A stretch of DNA of 64,000 nt from Isoetes taiwanensis. Its lineage: Eukaryota > Streptophyta > Lycopodiopsida > Isoetales > Isoetaceae. The number at the start of each line of letters is the position of its first letter. The first letter of the stretch is position 1. Location of the stretch: assembly GCA_021234155.1 (NCBI GenBank), contig JAJEKV010000008.1, forward strand, positions 1,004,508 to 1,068,507, written 5' to 3'. The notes beneath the pieces were generated by a model, which was not told the DNA's origin, searched no databases, and saw only the letters and a program-made list of their open reading frames with translations. A program made the translations under genes and the position numbers. Shown here in pieces: positions 38,431-51,286 of this stretch.

Positions 38431-39751
38431 GCTACACCAAGAGAGAAAGGTAGTAGGCATCGCAGAAGAACCCCTTAAAGCCTGCAGGCGACAAGTCTTT
38501 ATGCCGCAATGTAGTAGAAATGTGCGCATATAAATATCGCTGGGACACTACCGGGCACATGAAGGCGTTCAGCAGTACATTCAACGCCGTATCTTCTAAT
38601 GCATCTTGAATGAAATGCGTAGCTCCTCCCACTCATCCTCGGTTCTCTCCTTACAATTTCGATGTTTCAATAAATGGTCACCGATCGTAAACGCTATAAT
38701 GAATTGTCTATCTTGGTGCTTGGTGATCAAAAAGTCTCTCAAATTATCACAGTAACTTGATACTTACGAGATATGTATATCTTCAAAGAACAACTTAAAA
38801 GCGTATGTACTTCATCTTCAACGGCATTAGCACCACCTGATTTACATACTCTTAAGGCATGTGGGATATGAGTTCAACGCCACTACTTCCGCACAACACA
38901 TTATTGAACTAAGTCTAATTACTGTGATTGCATGCACGAGACTTAGCTGAGATCCCATCTCAAGATATTTCGGTGATACTTGGTGAGGGTTAATAAGCGC
39001 TATATTATTCTTTTTCATGCAGAGCAGCGCCATGACTTTCTACCACATGCTCTTGCACCCGGGATCTAAGGTGGAGTATGGTGTCGCGAAGTTGATAAGG
39101 GGTTGAGATCCCATCTCCTCATCACATCTCTACCTGCATACCACACCCCTTATGTCTAGTTGCTTCCCAAGCCATATTAGGTATGACATGTTTGTCTCCC
39201 TAAATTTGCACTTCACATACATATGGCGTCCTACATAGCGCTTATGCCTGCAACTCATCATCCCACAGTAATAACATATCATACATGATGCGTACGCCGC
39301 GCAGTTACGTTTAAAAACTTTTGAACCTTCTCAATTTTCACTCCAAGCGTCATCTGCCAAGCAGGTGCCCACACTTAGCAACCATACAATGATCTTTGAT
39401 TGGCATAACCGATATCCTGTATCTTTTTAAGAAATTTTGAAATTCCAAATTTCAGCTTTACCCCAGCACTTCCTGGATTGCATGTTGTAGAGAGCTTTCA
39501 AGCCACCATTGATTCTTTTGTTCCATAGCGATTCAAACTGGGGCTCTTATCCACTGGATGCCCAAATATTTATATGAATCCACACAATTTCACACACTTT
39601 CATGGCTATAGCGAGGAACTTAAGATATGTGGTCCACTTTAAGGGCTCCATCTGATCATTTGGTTTTGGCCATATTCACCTTCCTTACCTTATTATCCCA
39701 ATGACTAAAGCCTCCGGATGTACATACTGTCACTTGACCTTGATAAAATTA

Positions 39752-39955
39752 CTACATCATGAAGGCGCCAGAAGTAGCAACATCACATCTTGGCATGCCA
39801 TCTCCCCGTGGCTCAAAAACCCACTCCTTCGGTGGTCGATAAACAAACCAAATAGCGTGGGGAGACATAGGGGCGATACGTTTAACACCGTCTTCTTGTA
39901 CTACTTCTTGACATTCTTCATAATAGGGAAAGATAGCGAACCAATACTTTCTCAT
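39752..39955 (-). pseudogene. Reverse transcriptase remnant of LINE copy C
   Basis: The frame reads EDGVKRIAPMSPHAIWFVYR and then KEWVFEPRGDGMP. This is the conserved 'GV-QGCP-SPTLFGLFID-LE-WV' segment of L1-type reverse transcriptases after several substitutions and frame slips. The catalytic YADD block was not recovered. Confidence 0.6.
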
Positions 39956-42365
39956 ATAACTTGATCTTGTTGCTGTCTCAGTTCATCTGGCACTCCAAGT
40001 TTATCCATTCTTTCCCATAAATTATTTAGGTCTCTTGAGTGTGAATGCTGGCATAATCCTGAAGGGCATATAGGGGTTTCCTTGTCTGTGACCAAATCCA
40101 TCTCATGTTCATAATGTCACTAGATGTCTATAATAGATTTTTGGGCCTAAAGCACCTTGTCCCATAGCTTTCGGTATTGTTTCTTCAGCCCAACCACTAA
40201 TTTTGCTATTCACCATAGTTGCAAAAGTTTTGCAAAAGACTACTAATCATAATCATTACATAATTACGGATAAACACAATCTCGGACTTATGTACCCATC
40301 TACATGGTGCATTCATCGGCAGGGAGGATTTGTTTAGCGTCTTCGCCCGGCCATTTAAACATCACGCTGCAAGCCCGGTTGCATCCATGACCTTCCCATT
40401 AGCGGTTTCTGCGGTCCCATGTCAATATCATTCATTGAGAAGCCCATTTATCATCTGTAAAATGTTGTATCTTTGACTCTATCTTCTAAACACGGAACAT
40501 GATACAATTTTGTGCACGGCCTAGCTTCTCTACATCCAAAACAATGATGCAGTTCGAATTGTGGCAAGCCTATTCCAAAACCTTTTAGGTTCAACAAGCA
40601 ATTCTCGAGATCATATCTTGAGATATTTTGGTAGAGCCATACGTTTTCTTTTATTTAACAAAGCATATATTCCTTTTAGCTTCTTCCTTCTTTCCCCATG
40701 TCGCGATTTTGAACTCCTTTTCTTTTCATTTTGCATTCCATATCGGGCAATTTGTTGCAAAGGCGCTTACAGCTTTCTTTGGAGCAAACATCAGATGCGG
40801 TTGAGGACCGATTCACCAAGCAAAGTGCTGAGTCATGAAGCTTTATCTGGCCATATCAATGTATGCCGCATTAGGGTCACGCTGACTTCATATTCACTTG
40901 GCACTTTCTTTGTATGGCACATACTTGACCGGTGCAACTTTGTATTATCACAGAATAAATGCATGCTTCTCCATGCTCCGCAGGATTCCTGCTGTTATAG
41001 GTGTATGATCGGTCGATCTATCATCACCAATGTTAATATCGATGTCTGATCCATCGATTAAAGCTGCAATAACGGTCGACCAGCGCTAGCACCCCTCTGA
41101 AGTAAGCTTTCGGATCGGGATATTTACTCATCCCATTATATATTATCGTATCCAAGCAGGTACACAAATTAGGTATGTGATTCCCTTGAGGTGTGGGCGG
41201 CGTATTTTATCATCGAGTCCCTATAAGACCATCCACATTGTGACATCTCATGCCGAATCATCATCTCTCCATCCATATGGTTTCCCTTGGTGCTGCCTAC
41301 TGTTTGCTTGTTTGTTCCCAATCCGACCATTAAAATCTCTTATCAAAGCACATCTCCTATTTCTTTAGCAGCTAGTTTAAGAACATCTTTTTCTAATGTT
41401 GAAAAATGGATCATCCTATCTAGATCATTGCCATTATAGCTAGAGTTCAGTGGTGGATAATAACATCCTATGATGAAAACCTTCCCATTCTTTCTGGCGG
41501 CTCCACCCGGATAATGTTTGTTTAGTTCTAGCATGCATCCGCACTAATTGCATCAAATGCTTAAACATGCCTTACATAACGCCCAATAATACCACCATGG
41601 CCAGATTTAACTTCCACGATTGTTTAAAATTCCAAGCAGGTGCAATAGATAAAACCATCAGTAATGCGGCATTCTCGTTCTTCATTTCACAAGTTTCGAA
41701 AAATACTATATCTATGTCGTGAAAACATCTTGCATTGTTCCTACTTTAGTTGCATTTATACTATTTATATTCGGCACATTATCTGGCTGATACGATTTCC
41801 TATGCATTCGTTTCCTCACAATCACCTTGCCAGCGCTGATATGCCTTCTTCCCATTTTGTTTTGCTTCTCACGAAGATTTCGCATTTGTTGTATTCCTGT
41901 GTGGTTTTTAGGTAGAGATCATCATTTATCAAATATTTTCTACCTGTGGTCATTTTCTTTTCATCACATCCGACTTATCTGTCACAGATCTGAATTCTTT
42001 TCTGTCATCTTGCCTTCTCACGGCTTTCCCCGCGCGGAAGGCATTCATGATACACCGCATTCATGTCTGAAGTTCTTGCTTTCGCAAAAAGATGCTACAA
42101 CCTCATGGTTTTCATTAGTTTCCTCTGTATGCCACTTAATCTCATTCAGTACCTTTCCTTCCTTTCTTACGTTAATACATATCACGATGCTAGCTGATTT
42201 TTTATTTCATGGGAAGTTCCTTTATTTCTGTTGTTTCACATTCAGTTCACTATCTTCACTTTTTCATTGTTCTGCTCCTTGTACTTCTTGTTTTGATGCA
42301 TCAAATTCCGGATCTCGGCTTTACCTTGAAGCTTTCAAATTCATCAAGCATCATTTGACATCTAT

Positions 42366-42803
42366 CTATTTCCAATTACTTTGAGAAGCGAAAGGTTTTG
42401 GTCGTGACCATACAGCAGATAGAATTTTCCATCGAGGCAACTTCATCGCCGGCATTGATTCATCCATGGGTACGTTAGCATATGTCCAGCGACTGCGGTA
42501 GATCATCTTTGGTGACTCGACTTCCATGCTCGGCTGATTACGCATCAGACTCATCCTCCTGGATCGAGAAGGCTGCTGTTTGTAGCTACTTTTCTTATTG
42601 ATTTTGGGACTCAGGTTGGGAGCCCTTTTATATCCGCGAGGGATTTGGCTTTCAAAGCGGACCCGGGGGGCGGTTGGCATCCGGCCCTGTTTTATATTGA
42701 CTTCAACAGGGGACCGGTTGTATCCAGGCCTATGCCGAATATTTGGCTGATGACTCAGGGGGCGGATTTGGTATCCAGGCCCTGTTCTTCTATTGAACGA
42801 CAT
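42366..42803 (-). CDS. ORF1-like frame of LINE copy C
   Basis: A 145-codon open frame starting 82 nt inside the element: MSFNRRTGPGYQIRPLSHQP. It is basic and rich in Arg, Pro, Ser and Asn, with repeated PGY-type steps, as expected of a nucleic-acid-binding ORF1 N-terminus. It lacks the RRM-like segment seen in copies A and B, which may lie in the frameshifted DNA downstream. Its position at the 5' end of a LINE is the main argument; similarity to a known family was not established. Confidence 0.4.
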   Translation of the reverse strand: MSFNRRTGPGYQIRPLSHQPNIRHRPGYNRSPVEVNIKQGRMPTAPRVRFESQIPRGYKRAPNLSPKINKKSSYKQQPSRSRRMSLMRNQPSMEVESPKMIYRSRWTYANVPMDESMPAMKLPRWKILSAVWSRPKPFASQSNWK

Positions 42804-42885
42804 CTCAGTTTAGATCTACGTGGCCAGGGCTTTTAGGTGTTTTTTTTACCTGGTTTTGGCTATGCTGGCCGTGACTGTGCCATTT

Positions 42886-42902
42886 AGAGAGAGAGAGAGA
42901 GA
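42886..42902 (-). repeat. (TC)8.5 tract between LINE copies B and C
   Basis: Alternating AG on the plus strand. On the minus strand it follows copy B's 3' end, where AATAAA lies about 14 nt before the tract, and directly precedes the 5' end of copy C. Confidence 0.9.
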
Positions 42903-45599
42903 TGAAGTAAATGAAATTTATTAATAGATCTTAAAGAGGCCTTGAGTCTATGAAGTGATACATGCCTCAAAGGTATAAAATAAGTCATCGGTCGTCCTCG
43001 GGGAGAACAACACTGCTTTAGGCTCCCTCTGCCTCAATCTCGTCACCCTTTGTTGCTTCATCGGGACACTCTACATGGTTAAAAAGAGTATCCATAATAA
43101 AGCCTCAATGGGCTTTTGCTGTCGAAAGAAATCAACAAGCGAAATATGCCCGACCCCATGCTTGGCAGGATATCAGAATAAGCTGACAAAGCGGGACATG
43201 GGCCTCATCTTCTACTACTCCCATCACGCAATGATAATGCAAGATCATCGCCTTGATAATACGCCCATCTCGATCTCTCCACACAGTGATTGTGAGCTCC
43301 AGCCGTATTCTTGCGATTGCATGCCTAAGTTTCAGCGTGTAAGGTTCCTAAGATCTTTGCTTCTTGCGAGATGGATTTATGTGAGCCTTATAATACTCTT
43401 CTTCACGGTAGCGCGCTCCATGACTTTTCGAAACTATCTGAACCCAGCCACTAATATGTCTTCTTTTGTGCATCTCCAAATCACATGCGTTCATCCCCAC
43501 TTCGCAAGCCATACGTACATATCGCATACCGGCCCTTTACTTGGTTTCTCTAAAACAAGTCTAGGCAAGCTATTGTCGGCATATCATATAGGACTTTGCA
43601 CATATAAGCCTTGATGATGCCAAGAGCCTACGACAGTGGCATCATTCCACTTTCAACTAGCATCATGTCATATGGTGTTTGCATCTTTGTGCCCAACTCA
43701 TTATGAAAAAATTCATACCATTATCTTTTTCACTTTTTGCATTTATCATTAGCGAGGCACGGTCCCAGAACTTCACTGACCATATACTTCTGTAGATGCG
43801 GACAAGCACCTTGTAGAGCATGCAGCTTCATCTCAATTCCATATCTTGCGTGCTTTTACTTCCTTTGCATAGCATACAAGCGGCTTTTAGACCGCATTCA
43901 CCTATGTTCCTTTAGCAGTTCAATTGGGACTCTTGTCACGGTTAGGCCCAAATATTTGTAGAATTCTCTACCACTTCCACTTGCTATCCTTATGGTAGAA
44001 TCGAACATGTTCGTCTTTTTTGCCCCAAACACCCTTTGCCTTGGTCTTATCTGGGTCGCGTATGCCCTTATCCTCATGAGAATGCTTCAAGCACATCAAA
44101 TGCTTTTGCATCCCTTGTAATACTCAGGAGACTGACAATACTACATCATGACATATAATAGAAGCATGAATACATACTCTCTCGAGGCCCGGTACCATCT
44201 CCCCATGTGCTTTCGTTACCCACCCTTCAAGTTGGTCTATGAATAAGCCGAAAAGTAGGTGGCAGTGGACATCCTTGCTTTACTCCCCATATTGCTTTCT
44301 ACCATCTCATCACATAACTCCACAAGGGGAATAGCGGTACCTTTAGAACCTTGCCATAAAAGCACACCCTCACCCAGCGTATGCGAGCTCAATCGGGATG
44401 TTTTGACCCTACCATTCTCTGCCACAAATTCGCCTTATTAACCATGTGAAAGCTTTGCTAAAAGTCTACAAAAGTAGCATCTGGTGGTTTCTTCTTCTTG
44501 CCGTCCACGAGTCCATCATCTGCTTGGGAGGTAACCAGAGTGGTCAATTGTGGACTTTTTGGGTCTAAAAAGCAACTTGTCTAATGGCTCTAGCATTGTT
44601 ATCCTCTTTGCTTGAAAAACACTTATCTTGGCTCAAGGATAGAAGCGAATAATTTTGCATATAATTTGCCAACCATAATAGTCTCGGTGATTACCGGATT
44701 GGATACTTCCCACGGTTTATGTAAGCGGTACCACCCTATTCACTGCCGGGATGTTGGAAAGCCATCTCCGGTGCCATATTAAACATATCTACCAGACAAA
44801 TTGCTGCTTCTTCTCACGCCCATTTAAGCATTTGACCATAAGACCCTGGCGTCTGCGGCACTTTGCCATTAGCAAACCTTTTAAACCCACCTTGCACATC
44901 GGCTAGAGTGAAAGCAAGTGTATCGATATAGCATATGTGTCTTCATTTGCCTCCATCATAGCTTACTCCGGGGAACATTATCTGACTTCGTTACATGTGC
45001 CATAAGTGCCTCTACATGTAATCCATCCGTTCTATATTTCATGGGTTTGAGTCTTCTCGAACTTCTTGGATCTACCGGCAATTCCTCCATCATTTTCTTA
45101 TGTTTCTTGTATAGGTATGCCTTCTTTTTTTTATTTTTAATCACCCCTAATGTATATCCTCCGTTCACATGCTTTCTCTCGCCCCCTTTCGGCTTGCTCT
45201 AAATTTTGCCCTCGATGCTTGCCGCTCAAGCATCGAACCAGCTATTGCAAAGGCAGCCCCATCCTTTGACGATATGATAAAGCAACTATCCGTTGCAGCA
45301 AAATCTCCGGACAATGCATCACTTTTTTCCTTGTAATGTGTCACCATGCAATGGAAGTCACTACGTTCACATATATCACCATATTTATACATGCTTTATT
45401 ATTATTTCAAATATATTAGTTTGCTTTTATGTATGGCTTCACCCTTACGGCTCCATTTGCACCTTAATCTTTATAGAGATGGGCACATGATCACGAATTT
45501 TCATTTTCATCTCAATTGACATACCAACAAGCCGCTCGCAAAGGAGGGTTTGGCAATGACATAATCTACCACTGGCATTTACAGCATGCGTTTGCACGA

Positions 45600-46000
45600 T
45601 CCTAGGTATCTAGCGATTGCCATTAAAGATCACCATCTCAAAGCCACTACACAAATCAAAGACATGACGCTCTGCGGTATTGACCATTTCACACCATCAT
45701 CGATAACACCTTTCGGCTGATTTTTTAGTTGATCATTATCCATCATCTCCAACCACTCTGTTTCTCCATCCTGACTAACCATAGTCGTCTTGTTGGTTTC
45801 GGCTTTAACCATTAAAATCCCCTAACAATACTACTTCCCATGTCATGCTTTCGGTGTTAGTATATCGCTCCGGATGAAAAAATGGGTCATCTTTTATCCA
45901 AATCCCCTTTGTTTATATATAGGCGACTCTCTTGGTGGAAAATAACTTACCACGTAGATCTTACCAATTCTACACGTAGCTCAATCCAAATGTCTTGTCT
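45600..46000 (-). pseudogene. LINE ORF2 endonuclease remnant (copy B)
   Basis: The frame at 45812-45630 reads TNKTTMVSQDGETEWLEMMD and then QLKNQPKGVIDDGV, which corresponds to the mid-endonuclease region after a GDFN-type motif in this family. The flanking parts are frameshifted. Confidence 0.5.
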
Positions 46001-46400
46001 TTGATGCTTTACGTTCCAACACACAACCGTTGATGGGCAATTTCATTCCTAGCATAACATGCAATCCCTCCGGAACCTTAAGATTCCACCCTTTTATTAT
46101 TCCATACCGAATCAAACATTGTGAATCCAAAATATCAGGAGACCTTTCTCTTCATGCTCACATGTTTCCAAGAAAAAAAATTACATCTACATCATCTAAC
46201 AGATCGCCATAGTGCATACTTTGCTATGTTTTAAGGTATTTACATTCCAACATACTAACTTTGGCGGTCGCTATTTCCTATCATCTTCTATCACCGCTTC
46301 CTCCTCTCTCCGGTAAATGCGTCTTCCTGCTTTGCCCTAGCCTTCATTTTCACAATGTCTTCTTTCCTCTCGCTGAAATTGCATCCCCGTTAAATCATCG

Positions 46401-47300
46401 TTAATCGGATAAATTGGCCCAGTTCTGTTTACCGGATTTACGCATCACTCTGCTTTTAGCTTCTTTGCTTGCACATTTGACCGTAATGTTGCGTGTCCCC
46501 TCACCTTTCTTGCCAATTCGATATGCCTCCAATATCCACCGGTGCTTGGATTTGCATTCTTTCGCAAGGAAGGTATGAACAGCGACCCACGTGTCCTCAT
46601 TCTCCTTTTTCGGTAGGCCGAAATGCGAAATTATTAGCCTTCGATTCCTTTCATGCATATCAGCCAAGTGCTCCATTTTCTCATTCAAAGCATCAATTGC
46701 TCCTTGAAAACCATCATTTGAGCCCCCTATTCAAGTCTCGGCGATCCATGACTTGCTTTGTCTCGATCACGCTTGCTAGCTGCTTTTAGCTCTACATTTT
46801 CACTCTTTAAAGAACACAAAGACTCATTCATACCTTGCAAAAGCTTAAGCATTTGTGCACGATGGGCTGCCGCCTCCTTCCTTGCACTGCTTTCTGCTTC
46901 CTTCTGGGATGCTCCATGGATTCTAGTAGCTTCATCATCGTAAGCAATTGACCCATTAGCATCTCCTCCCAAGAATCCGGAAGGCGCCATGCTTCGCTGC
47001 AAATCAGCCCCAAAGCAGGGCCCAAGCCCTCAGGATATGTCGACCTTCAGCCCCAAATCGATTCGCCTCTACCTCCAGATTCCTTGAAGTACGAGTCCCC
47101 ATCCAGAGGTGTCATCCGATATGTCTTCTTTAAGAACTTCCTTGCCCTTGCCTTTTACATTCATTTTTTTTACCTTCTTGACATTGCCTACCCGCAGTTT
47201 ATTTGCCCCAAGGAGCCGGAATGAGCCTTGGAGCCCACCTCCTTGGAGCCTCTTTTTCTTATCTGTCTCCTTTTTAGGATGTCCCATCTTACACAGTCCC
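46401..47300 (-). pseudogene. LINE ORF1 (copy B): coiled coil plus RRM-like domain
   Basis: ORF1 proteins bind the element RNA as trimers. Three consecutive frames are visible: a Lys-rich N-terminal part (MGHPKKETDKKKRLQGGG), a coiled-coil segment (AQMLKLLQGMNESLCSLKSE, 46990-46730) and an RRM/C-terminal segment (RRLIISHFGLPKKENED, then GTRNITVKCASKEAKSRVM, 46688-46401), the arrangement of L1 ORF1. The three parts are in different frames, so the gene is broken. Confidence 0.6.
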
Positions 47301-47472
47301 GGAAAATGCCTATTACAGACTGTCAAACTGATTCAAAAGTATTGATGTTATACACCGTTGGAAAGAGCCTGGAATAAGCTTTCCAACGAGCCCAACCCTG
47401 TTGCAATCGACCTTGCAGGTATGTGAGAGCTATGGCTTTTTGAAGTTCCACGGCAGAAACCCTAGCACCCAA

Positions 47473-47474
<2 letters not shown>

Positions 47475-47507
<33 letters not shown>
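47475..47507 (-). repeat. (TC)16.5 tract between the truncated LINE and copy B
   Basis: 33 bases of alternating AG on the plus strand. It is the tail of the truncated LINE to its right (AATAAA ends 4 nt before it on the minus strand) and abuts the 5' leader of copy B. Confidence 0.9.
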
Positions 47508-47510
<3 letters not shown>

Positions 47511-47959
47511 TTTTATTTTCCATCTATGGAGCCATCGGGCCTATTAGATGTTGCAGTTTCTGGATTGTCTAACAAAAACATGCATGTCAAAGTGCACCCC
47601 GGCTTTGAGGGCGACTTGTGCTCTCTCTGCGTCTTCTTTAAACTCTTCGGCAATTGTTTGTAGTTTCTTATTGAAACCGATCTCACTCCATTGCTTCAAT
47701 TAGGTACCTTCCGTGATGCTACACAGTTTGTGAAAAAAAGAACTCGGGAGGAAGGCTGGATTGCTCCCCATTCGGTCCCTTAGAGTTTGATATCTTAGGA
47801 CCGGTGGAGAACAAAATGTGCTTCATCCTCCATCCTCTCTATTTCATTGGACCCTATACCTTGCATGTCTGCTTTGCTTCCGCGAGGTATGTCACCCCAT
47901 CGCCAATCTCCACTCCCAAGTGATGTCTATTTGGTCGAATCTGCAGATTGTGTGCCTCT

Positions 47960-47968
<9 letters not shown>
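47508..47968 (-). mobile_element. 461-bp 5'-truncated LINE, bounded by (TC)n on both sides
   Basis: On the minus strand the end of a LINE ORF2 can be read in pieces (HILFS, then SSLPPEFFF and EFKEDAERAQ-like blocks), followed by a short 3' UTR with AATAAA and a (TC)n tract. Its 5' break is directly against another (TC)n tract. It looks like a severely truncated insertion of the same family. Confidence 0.6.

Positions 47969-48025
<57 letters not shown>
47969..48025 (-). repeat. (TC)28 tract between LINE copy A and the truncated LINE
   Basis: 57 bases of alternating AG on the plus strand. On the minus strand AATAAA followed by TACAACATT leads straight into the tract, so it forms copy A's 3' end. 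Confidence 0.92.
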
Positions 48026-48028
<3 letters not shown>

Positions 48029-49029
48029 GTTGTATTTATTACGTACGTAGACCACCGGTTCTATAGACGATCAATGTACATATTCAACGTTATAAAAGAT
48101 ATCCTCTAATGCATCTTTTGACAAGAATGCATTAGACTCTTCCCATCTCTCATCATGTATAACATTCACAGATCTTTAATACTCATTAACTGTTCTCTCT
48201 CATCAATATTTCCTTCAAGTATTTCCCAATGTGATGTCGGGCATATCAAAGAATTCCAAAGAAAGAGTTGAATGGATACCGTGCTTATCTCGAATCCACG
48301 AGTATGGCCGGGCACCTTACAATGACATGCAATTCACCTTCTACTTCTCCCATGTTGCATACTTTGCAAAATCTCAATTCATGGGAATATTACTCCAACG
48401 TCCTACTTCAACCCCAAGCCTATGGGAGCTAAGCGCATCCTGCTTATCATCCTGTGCAGGCCAAAAGACACACCTTCCTTGAGGTATTTGGCCTCTTGGA
48501 GAGTGGGATTTATATCTTGTCTATAGAAATGTTTTTTGTCTCCTCAGGGACTCTCGGCTTCTTCTAATGAGGTGCTCATGCACCCACTCTCTTAGATTGC
48601 CCTTATTCTCCCGTTATACCATGAATGTCCATCCCCCACTTCCTCATCCATTCCCTAATATCCGAGTACCATCCCTTGTCTCTTGTTTCTTCTAATGCTA
48701 GCCTTGGTAAGCTATCTTCCGGCATATCAAATAGCAACTTAGAGAGATATGTAAGCGTTCGCATAGGGCTTGACCTCTAGTGGCATCATGCCACACTCTA
48801 CAAGCGACATATCATATGGAGTTTGAGCTTTAGTACCCAATTCTCGTTTCTCAAGAACTTCTTCTTTCTTTCTCAACCTTTTTCCGGATTCTCTGAGATA
48901 ATCCCGCCCATACTTCACACCCATAGAGCAAAAACTGCTTGGACCAAAGACTTTCGATATAATGTAATAAGGGCTAAAGTCCCATATTTCTCTTTTCCAC
49001 TTTTACCAGATGCTATATAATGCTTCGAG

Positions 49030-50040
49030 GCCTCCATTTACTCTATGCTCAACAATGAAGTTCGGCTATGCCCCTTGTCCACATGTATCCCTAGATACTT
49101 ATATGAGGTGACAATTTCCACGTGTTCTCCATGATAGAGGAATTTAAGATGATCTACTTTATTTGTCCCAAATACCATCATCTTAGTCTTTGACATATTT
49201 ACCCTCATACTTTTTCGTTTCACGGAAATGTGCGGCACAGATCTAAATGCTTCTCGCATGCCTTCCACCTAATGGGAAAGAAGAACAACATCATCAACAT
49301 ATAAGAGCAAAATGAACCATGCATCTAAACAATGGGGTCCCCTCCGCCATATTCTGACATCCAAGCTCGCAGCTTGGTCTATGAATAGGCCAAATAGTGT
49401 GGGCGACAATGGGCACCCCTTTGCTTCACCCCAATATTACTTTCTACCACATCTGCATTGCTCAATGTAGGGGGATGATAGCTGTACCAAAACTTTATCA
49501 TAAAGTATCTTCACCGCATGTCTAAGCTCAATTGGTACCCCTAGGACCTCCATTCTCTCCCATAAATTACTACGAGATACCGTGTCAAATGCCTTAGCAT
49601 AATCAACAAAAAGAGCATAAAGGGGTTTTTCTTACCCTTACTTGAATCAACCATAGCTCGCAAAAGTAACCAAATGATCAACTCAGATCTTTTTTGGTCT
49701 AAAGCCCCGCACCCATCGATGGCTCTAACATTATGTTTTTCAGCCGGGTGCTCAATTTACAATTCGAGCATAGCAGCAAATAATTTGGCATATAAACTAC
49801 TAACCAGAATCATCCCAATTTCCGGGATCATTCTCATCTCGACTTTATGCAAGGGATAACTCTGTTCGCCAAGTCTTGAGGAAACCCTTTGGCGCAAAAC
49901 ATTGTTAAATAATGACAACAATGCAACATGTATTGAGTTACCTGCCCATTTGAACATTTACAAAGAACCAGCCCAATTGAATCACCCGCTTTCGGGTTGG
50001 CAAGATGACTTAACCCTTCTTCTAAGTCTTCCAAATCAAA
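49030..50040 (-). pseudogene. LINE ORF2 reverse transcriptase (copy A)
   Basis: Finger and palm segments can be followed: SIHVALLSLFNNVLRQRVSS (49930-49870), MIPEIGMILVSSLYAKLFAA (49815-49757), GVKQ with a slip then GCPLSPTLFGLFIDQ (about 49430-49380), YVDD (49301-49290) and MSKTKMMVFGTNKVDHLKFL, then YKYLGIHVDKG (49200-49060). Spacing and order are those of L1-type reverse transcriptases. One frame slip and a stop after YVDDVVLLSH break it. Confidence 0.75.
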
Positions 50041-50539
50041 GCACCGATACCTACATCCCGTAAGTCAATATTACCCAGACATTGGCCTCCGCATGTGATA
50101 CAACGCTGACTTGCGCTTACTAAAGCCATGGTTTCCCGTGGGGTCTCTTTGCTTCATCTTAGGCTTAAGCTCATTCCAGAATTTTTTGAGATCCGCTATA
50201 GTGTCACGGATCAGCTCCTGGCCTTCTACGGTACACATACTTTTTCTTTTTGATTTCGTGAGTGCAAAATATTCTTTCTTTAATCTCTGTCTATCTTCCC
50301 CCTTGCTCCTTAAATGCCTCTCTTTTTTGCTCTACAAGACGCATCAAACCAACTATTGCATGGCAACCCTTCATCTTTCTCTGCGTGAGACAAAACAATC
50401 GGTGGCAACATCTAGAACTAACTCGCAATCTTGTCACTTAATTTATCGATTATGTTGGGCCAATTTGTTGTGGAGGCTCTTGCCTCACACTTCTTCATAT
50501 AGCTTTCCACTTTATGATATTTCATGCGTATGCGAGGGC

Positions 50540-51286
50540 TTAGAGACCTACAACGTGCTGGTGGCATGTGTAATTCTTGGTGCTTAACACAACCGTTATC
50601 GGTGTATGATCGAGATCTTTTCCATCTCTTCCCCCTATAGACATATGTAACACCTGTTCTGCAAACTGGGATGTAGCAAGAACGAGATCAACAACACTTG
50701 CATTTCTGCATGTGCACTTACCTGTACCTGGAAACCTCTGTGTGCCATTATAAACCAATAAATCAAGCCCGTCACCGCATATTAAGCACATGGTTGCCTT
50801 GGGGTGTAGGCCATCTTATTCTATCTCGTCCGTGGTTCTACTCCATCCTTCCCGGGATACTTCCTTATCATCAAGCATCTCAACCCATACGGATCCCTTC
50901 CATGCTAGCGATAGTGCTTGTTTGTAGCAATGCTCGCTTGAAATCTCCTAATAAGAGAACATCACCATCCGGCAAAGAATGAAAACACATCCCGTTCTAA
51001 GCTAAAAAGGGGTCATCCCGATCCGGTGGTCTGAAATATAATTTGGTGATTCTCTTGGCGGAAATTAACATCCTCCGCCACAAAGATCTGACCTTTTCGG
51101 CCTTGTAACTCCACCCGGATATGCTGCAATGATCCTTCTTTCATTCATTTTTTCACCCGGTGTTTCATGCCCGACCTTACATAGCATGCAATCCCACCAT
51201 GTCCTTTTTAGGCGCCAGCCTTTATTGTGCCAAACGGTGTGCAGTAAACCCATGTATGTCCGGTAAACCTTTTTCTTCATTTTCAC
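50540..51286 (-). pseudogene. LINE ORF2 endonuclease (copy A)
   Basis: GHGGIACYVRSGMKHRV can be read near 51190, a GDVLLLGDFKRA-like segment near 50945, and the C-terminal half is open at 50791-50540: RNASVVDLVLATSQFAEQVL, then DLDHTPITVVLS. The DHTPI segment holds the conserved catalytic His region of APE-type LINE nucleases. Frameshifts separate the parts. Confidence 0.7.

Larger units (their letters stand above)
38430..42885 (-). mobile_element. L1-like LINE, copy C of the (TC)n-associated array
   Basis: Read on the minus strand from 42885, the first bases after the (TC)n tract are AAATGGCACAGTCACGG. An ORF1-like frame (42803-42366), an APE endonuclease (GKVFIIGCYYPPLNSSY, 41480-41440 region), reverse transcriptase (39955-39752) and a C-terminal piece (38632-38432) follow in order. 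The reverse transcriptase shows EDGVKRIAPMSPHAIWFVYR, a damaged form of GVKQGCPMSPTLFGLF. The C-terminus (HFIQDALEDTALNV) resembles that of the copy at 48026 (LSKDALEDIFYNV). Stops and frameshifts abound. The 3' end is not defined; a size like its neighbours would place it near 38.4 kb. Confidence 0.65.
42903..47474 (-). mobile_element. L1-like LINE, copy B, apparently full length (4.57 kb)
   Basis: Minus-strand order: a leader beginning next to (TC)n at 47474 (TGCTAGGGTTTC), ORF1 with coiled coil and RRM-like part (about 47280-46401), endonuclease (about 46000-45600), reverse transcriptase (about 45400-43700), C-terminal domain, AATAAA, then (TC)n at 42902. The leader matches that of copy A over about 135 bp. 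The reverse transcriptase has GVKQGCPLPPT, then a broken active site where one base is missing from the YVDD codons, and QTPYDM-LVESGMMPL further on. Frameshifts and stops make it inactive. Confidence 0.75.

Noticed and set aside
47847-48050. Frame with Arg-Glu repeats
   Set aside because: Translation of the (AG)n tract.
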